A stretch of DNA of 64,000 nt from Lantana camara (taxonomy: Eukaryota > Streptophyta > Magnoliopsida > Lamiales > Verbenaceae). How positions within the stretch are numbered: the first letter of the stretch is position 1; every line of letters begins with the position of its first letter. The position numbers were made by a program, and so were the translations under genes. The notes under the pieces are model-generated. The model was not told the DNA's origin and ran no database searches. It saw only the letters and a program-made list of their open reading frames with translations. The DNA lies in the NCBI GenBank assembly GCA_037501455.1, contig CM074856.1, forward strand, positions 45,165,001-45,229,000, given 5' to 3'. Shown one piece after another: positions 59,514 through 64,000 of the stretch.

Positions 59514-60057
59514 GATTTTACTTCTTGAACTGCATCGGGAATATAAGATACTGAACGAGTAGCATAATAAAGTATTGGGACAGAAAACCTTTTAATTTCT
59601 CGTTATTTTGGAATATGAAACTCAATAAGATCTTGAGCTAGACAAGCTGCATCCCTGATTCTATCCAAAAGGCCAGCAACTTCGTTACCATTCGGGGAAT
59701 GAACTTCCAGTAATTCTTGCAAATGCCTCAACTTTTCATAAAGAGATTTGATTTGTTGTTTTTCGAAAAGAGACTTTGGATATTGATATTCAGAAAGGCT
59801 CATCTCCTTAAGAAGTTGGACGGCGGAAACAAGAGCAGCATAGTAAGCCATAGCTGATCTTCTTCTTCTTGAACAAAGAGATGGAAACAGAAAATATATC
59901 TTCTTATGAATTTCAACACCACTTTTATCGTACTGCGAACTGCGATAATAGGCAACTTGACTTAATTAACCTTAATTTACAGCCTGGGTGTTAAGATTAG
60001 CATCATTTTCGGAGCATTTAGCGGATAATAAATGAAGACTGCACAACTTGTATAATT

Positions 60058-61269
60058 AACTGCAAAAAAAGCCTTGTGTTTAAGCAAAAATACGAAAAAA
60101 AAAAACCAGTCATAAAAATATTAGTTCAAAACACCCGACTTTTTTTATTTTTTGCAAACTGTCCCCTCGTTCTATTTGGCCAATAAACTGATGTGTTTTG
60201 CCTAAAATACCCTTATGGTACATTTCAAACAAAAGGATTAATGTTCACCCATTTTTTCAAGAAAAAAAACACATATAAGAAAAATACTTAAATTAAAAAT
60301 TTTATAATTTGTAAATCACATTCTTATATATTATCATATTTATTAAAAATCTTAATAAATTAATAAATATATATAATATTGTAATAAAAATTATATATAT
60401 TATACACTAATTATATATATAAATAACCCTTATTATATATACATGTTGTACACAATATAAATATTGTAATTATTATTATATACAATTATATCGTTTCAAA
60501 AAAAATTTATATACAATTATATAAAAAAATATACATGTTATACATTATTAAAAATATAATAATTAGATTATTTTTAAATATTCATAATAAAAATATACAT
60601 ATTAATTAATAAATATATATAAATGTTATAGACATATTATTTTAAAAATAAGAATATATATTATATTATATGTATATAGTATATTATATAATATGTAATA
60701 ATGTTATAAAAATATATAAGCATTAAAAAGCACTTTTTAATATCATTTTTGAGATATATTTATTAAACATATATATTAATATTAATAATATAAATATTAT
60801 CTTTAAAAAATATATAAATATAATATACATGATATGTAAATATTATACAATATATATAACAATACATCTCATATGTATAACACCCCCACCCACCAACCAT
60901 CTTCCCCACCACCCCCTGCACTCCGCCGCCCACCTTCTTCCGCCCATCGTCATCTTCTCCTGCCCACCATGGCGCTCAATTTCCTCTATTCTTGTCTCCT
61001 CCTCCCCACGATGGCGAGTTGCACGCCGGACCGTCACTTTGTATCTATATATATATTATTTAATAAATATAATATATGGATAAAATAGTCATTTTATACG
61101 AAAAAGTGAAGAAAACTCAATTTTACATGCAGTAAACATTCTCCCGATGCAGGGTTTTCGTGCAAAGAAAAAAAAAAAAAAACAAGGTTTTCTGGACAAA
61201 TTTTTTTATGACAAGTTTTTTTTTTGATTTTTTCGTCTTACATGAGGGTTACCAATGCAATTTCCTCCT
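60058..61269. mobile_element. 1.2-kb insert in the upstream region of NLR 2, type unknown
   Basis: Copy 1 and copy 3 run straight from CTTGTATTAATT to AGCATTACAAGCC, whereas copy 2 has this extra block between AATTAA and TTAATT. It is extremely AT-rich (60280-60870), with a CCACC-rich patch near 60890-61030 that gives only low-complexity reading frames. No clear terminal repeat or coding domain was found; borders are good to a few bases. Confidence 0.65.
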
Positions 61270-61598
61270 TAATTAGCATTGCAAGCCGGCTATATTAGAT
61301 TAATCAATGCACATTATTGTGGGTTAGTAAGACAAACGGATTTTTTCTAATCGGCTTGCATTATTTTAAATTATTTGCATCTTGAAGATTGCAGGAAACA
61401 ACAAGGAAAGTTGAGAGTTGAATTAATTGGTTGTTAATTGAGGTTATAAAATACTAAACTCTATTTTTTAATAGGTAATTAAGGTTTTGAAATGCTACTG
61501 ATATTGTAATTAAAATAATTGAATTAGAGAAGTTTGTTTACCTTGAATAATTTCACATGGTTGACACAGATTATTGCCCAAGGTGATCTAATTTGCAA

Positions 61599-62149
61599 TG
61601 CGGTGGCGGAGGATTTTTCAAAAATAATATTTATATTATAACGAATTCATAAAATGTTATCGGAACTGGGTGGGTTATTATTTTGTTATAAATTGAGACA
61701 TTTTATGGCGATCGGTATATTTTTTTTGTATTTTTTTAACGGGATCGCCAGCCACTATGATAACCCCGTATTTTTAATTTTTTTTTTTTATTATTTTATT
61801 AGAGCTCGGCGACCACATTAAAAAAAATATTTTTTTTAATATTATATTGGGGGTCGCCACACTCTGTGGCACCCCCATTAAAAAATTATTTTTTTTAATA
61901 TTATATCGGGGGTCGCCTCCCCACACAAAAACCTAGTCCCCCCAAACCCAAGCACCTCTCTAACCTCGCCGTTGCTACCGGTTGCTACCGCCGCCACCAC
62001 CCGGAGCTCCAACCGGCCGTGCTTCCACCATCCACAATAGCCGCTGAAAAAAAAAATAGTAAGTTTCCTTTTCTTTTTAATTATTACTTAATGCTTTGTT
62101 AGTAAATATGTTGAATTTAGTATTAATTAGTTATATAATATGTTGAATC
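61599..62149. other. Unassigned DNA between copy 2 and the LTR fragment
   Basis: Homopolymer T and A runs alternate with repeated GGGGGTCGCC blocks and a GC-rich patch (61960-62040). It belongs to neither duplication copy. It may be part of the same insertion event as the LTR fragment. No gene recognised. Confidence 0.4.
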
Positions 62150-62931
62150 CCATACGTGGGAGTCATGTTCCTGACGTACGCACTGATTGGATGGTTGGGC
62201 CTTGCAAACCCACCATAACCCCGGAGGAAGAAGGGTTCATGAAACTGCTAATTGTGCACTGTAATAACTTGCATGGTCATTATTGAATTGAAACAGGGTT
62301 ATGGTATTGTTCACTGTCAGGAGTAAAGGTTGAAGCCTGTCCTCACTTGTCGGGCCACTGATTGACTGGAATTATAATTAAATTGATAAAATTGATAGTT
62401 GTAAACTCGGGCAATATTATATCTTATTTCTAGACTTATATTGCTCTTTTATAAAAATATTACCCGAAATTATAACTTGCATGTATGTGCGTTTATATTT
62501 ATATACCCCTCACTCAGTCTTTTGTAGACTGACACCTCAACCTTTCAGTTTTTGCAAGTGCGTGCTAGGCGGGAATTAGAGTTGAGTCCTGTCTTTAATT
62601 TGAGTCTAGCACACTTCACCTTCATATTATGTTCATGTATTGATACTTATGGTATTAGTATGTTTATGGAATTTTGGAGATGATAATGTATTGATATGTA
62701 TAGTAGAAGATAACATGCTTTTGGACACTGGATAATTGATATTGAAAGTTTATGCTTCCGCTCTTATTATTATGAATTGATTGGTTTGGGGTTAGTCCCG
62801 CCTAGCTATTGTCGTTTTTCTTTTATTGTCTCCCGTTCACTATAGCTTTAGTTCATGTATGGATTATCCGTTTTATATGTGAATTGAACTATAGTACGAG
62901 GGATGTGGTACCTAGCGTTCCGGGTGCTACA
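62150..62931. mobile_element. Truncated LTR related to the solo LTR at 10301-13874
   Basis: Shares with 13050-13874 the blocks GGGAGTCATGT, CTTGCAAACCC, CCGGAGGAAGAAGG, CTAGGCGGGAAT and GGTTAGTCCCGCCTAGC, and ends CGGGTGCTACA. Only the terminal 780 bp are present. It joins directly to TAAGCCAT, which is codons 1-3 of an NLR read on the minus strand. Confidence 0.75.
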
Positions 62932-64000
62932 TAAGCCATAACTCATCTTCTTGATCTTCTTTCTTCAACAAAGAAATGGAAACAGAAAATATATCTTCTT
63001 ATGAATTTCAACACCACTTTTGTTGTACTGAGATAATAGGCAACTTGAAATACTTGATTAGCATTGAGTTACAGCCTGGCTGTTAAGATTAACATCATTT
63101 TCGAAGCATTTAGCGGATAATAAATGAAGACTACATAACTTGTATTAATTAATTAGCATTACAAGCCGACTATATTAGATTAATCACTGCATTATTGAGG
63201 GTTAGTACAACAAAGGGACTTTTTCTAATCAACTTGCATTATTTTAAATTATTTGCATTTTGAAGATTGCAGGAAACAAGAAGGAAAGTTGAGAGATGAA
63301 ATAGGAGTTTGACTTACGTTTCTAACCCTTATAATTGGTTGTTCAAAGGTATTCTTTGAGGTTTTGAAATGCTAGTGATATTGTAATTAAAATAATTGAA
63401 TTAGAGAAGTTCGTTTACCTTGAACAATTTCACATGGTTGCACAGAGTTATTGCCCAAGGTGATCTAATTCTAGATTGGCTCAATGTTATGCTATCTTCC
63501 CCCGTAATTGCTGAAGAAGCAAAAATTGGAGGTATTTTACGTGTAATACTAATATGTAATTCCAAACAGCCCATTCGCCATTCACTTGGGGCTATTTTAC
63601 AACTTTTTGTAGTTGTTAAATAGTCCATCATACCCCATTTGATCCCTAGGGTCGGCGCCTCGGCGGGCCAAAGCAAGGGCCCCAACCCCATCAAAGTAAA
63701 CGAAGATAAACGACATATACTCAACCGAAAACTCTTTTTTTCTTTTTTTTAATTTTAACAAGAAGATCAATGCTAATTACCCAACTAGCCCCTACCCAAC
63801 CCAAAACATTGTTAAATAGCAAAAGTAAACTAATTCTTATTAAACTTAAAGAATCTAAGCATTCAGCATTAAGTAATCAAACACCAATTTACATAACTTA
63901 ACCTGTAAAGCAGGTGGAAAATGAAGAGCTCGAATGTGCAGCAACAACATATGCAGAAAATTGAGCACAATTGTGAAAAAAATACGGAAACACAAAGAAA
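62932..64000 (+). repeat. Segmental duplication, copy 3 (partial; NLR reduced to its first codons, FOLB deleted)
   Basis: Starts with the first eight bases of the NLR coding region (minus-strand ATGGCTTA) and then follows 46434-47470 closely. Near 63923 it jumps to the sequence at about 49305 (GAGCTCGAATGTGCAG), omitting some 1.83 kb that in copy 1 contain the FOLB exons 2 and 3 and most of intron 1. It continues past the window end. A smaller gap near 63535 is also seen. Confidence 0.85.

Larger units (their letters stand above)
56357..59851 (-). pseudogene. CC-NB-LRR (NLR) gene 2, R1-like, complete except for one stop codon
   Basis: A single continuous minus-strand frame of 1164 codons is interrupted only by TAA at 59603-59605 (codon 83), where NLR 1 has Glu. 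Approximate residues: Rx-type coiled coil 1-80; 18-residue repeats 230-430; P-loop GMGGIGKTT 496; kinase-2 LIIIDDLWD 567; GLPLAIVVVAG 650; CFLYFGGFPED 709; IHD (for MHD) 779; LRRs about 800-1150. A 45-bp in-frame duplication repeats IVELQIAEKIHEPSP. NB-ARC motifs are all intact. It could act if the stop is read through, or if translation restarts downstream (a Met occurs near residue 180), giving a protein without the coiled coil. Otherwise it is a very young pseudogene of an intracellular immune receptor. Confidence 0.9.
49830..61598 (+). repeat. Segmental duplication, copy 2
   Basis: Same order as copy 1: uL22m gene, spacer, NLR, NLR upstream region. It is interrupted by a hAT element (51018-53741), a MITE (54748-54902) and an insert (60058-61269). 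Homology stops near 61598, where copy 1 continues toward FOLB. Confidence 0.88.

Noticed and set aside
60829..61088. Pro/His-rich reading frames near 60.9 kb
   Set aside because: They derive from a CCACC-rich patch in an AT-rich insert and overlap on both strands without domain content.

Overview
This is nuclear DNA from a flowering plant. Genes are split by GT-AG introns, intergenic DNA is AT-rich with (TA)n tracts, LTR retrotransposons are nested, and the host genes are plant families: a START-like lipid-binding protein, mitochondrial ribosomal protein uL22m, dihydroneopterin aldolase (FolB) and coiled-coil NLR resistance proteins of the R1-like type. The R1-like NLRs suggest a eudicot, probably an asterid and possibly Lamiales. 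That placement is inference only.

Layout. 1-2484: start of a Ty3/gypsy element on the minus strand (decayed gag, primer site, 601-bp LTR). 3567-6625: an intact 10-exon START-like gene on the minus strand, 505 aa. 9069-36784: one old Ty1/copia element (minus strand, 484-bp LTRs, TSD TATTA) swollen to 27.7 kb by later insertions. These are a 3.57-kb solo LTR (TSD CAGAG), a complete 14.5-kb Ty3/gypsy element of the dual-RNase-H (Tat) type (932-bp LTRs, TSD CACCC), and a 3.2-kb DNA-transposon-like insert (TSD TAA). The gypsy element has an uninterrupted 2230-aa polyprotein. On the opposite strand it carries a spliced gene with its own TATA box and polyadenylation signal, encoding a plant mobile domain (PMD) plus a coiled coil. 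37097-37996: two small hAT-type elements.

39.4-64.0 kb is a segmental duplication. The ancestral unit is uL22m gene, NLR, spacer, FOLB. Copy 1 (39.4-49.8 kb) has an intact uL22m gene (273 aa), an NLR with one frameshift and two stops, and an intact FOLB (135 aa). Copy 2 (49.8-61.6 kb) has a uL22m copy broken by a 2.7-kb hAT element that carries a piece of an HMG-CoA lyase gene, and an NLR broken by a single stop codon. Copy 3 (62.9 kb to the window end) keeps only the NLR promoter side. An LTR fragment cuts it at codon 3, and FOLB is deleted.

Function. The host genes that look intact are the START-like gene, the first uL22m gene and FOLB. The two NLRs share an unusual block of about ten 18-residue repeats between the N-terminal coiled coil and NB-ARC. 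The other prominent feature is the antisense PMD gene inside the young gypsy element. Exon boundaries were derived by joining frames by hand at GT-AG sites. The three intact host gene models close exactly in phase; no transcript or database evidence was available.
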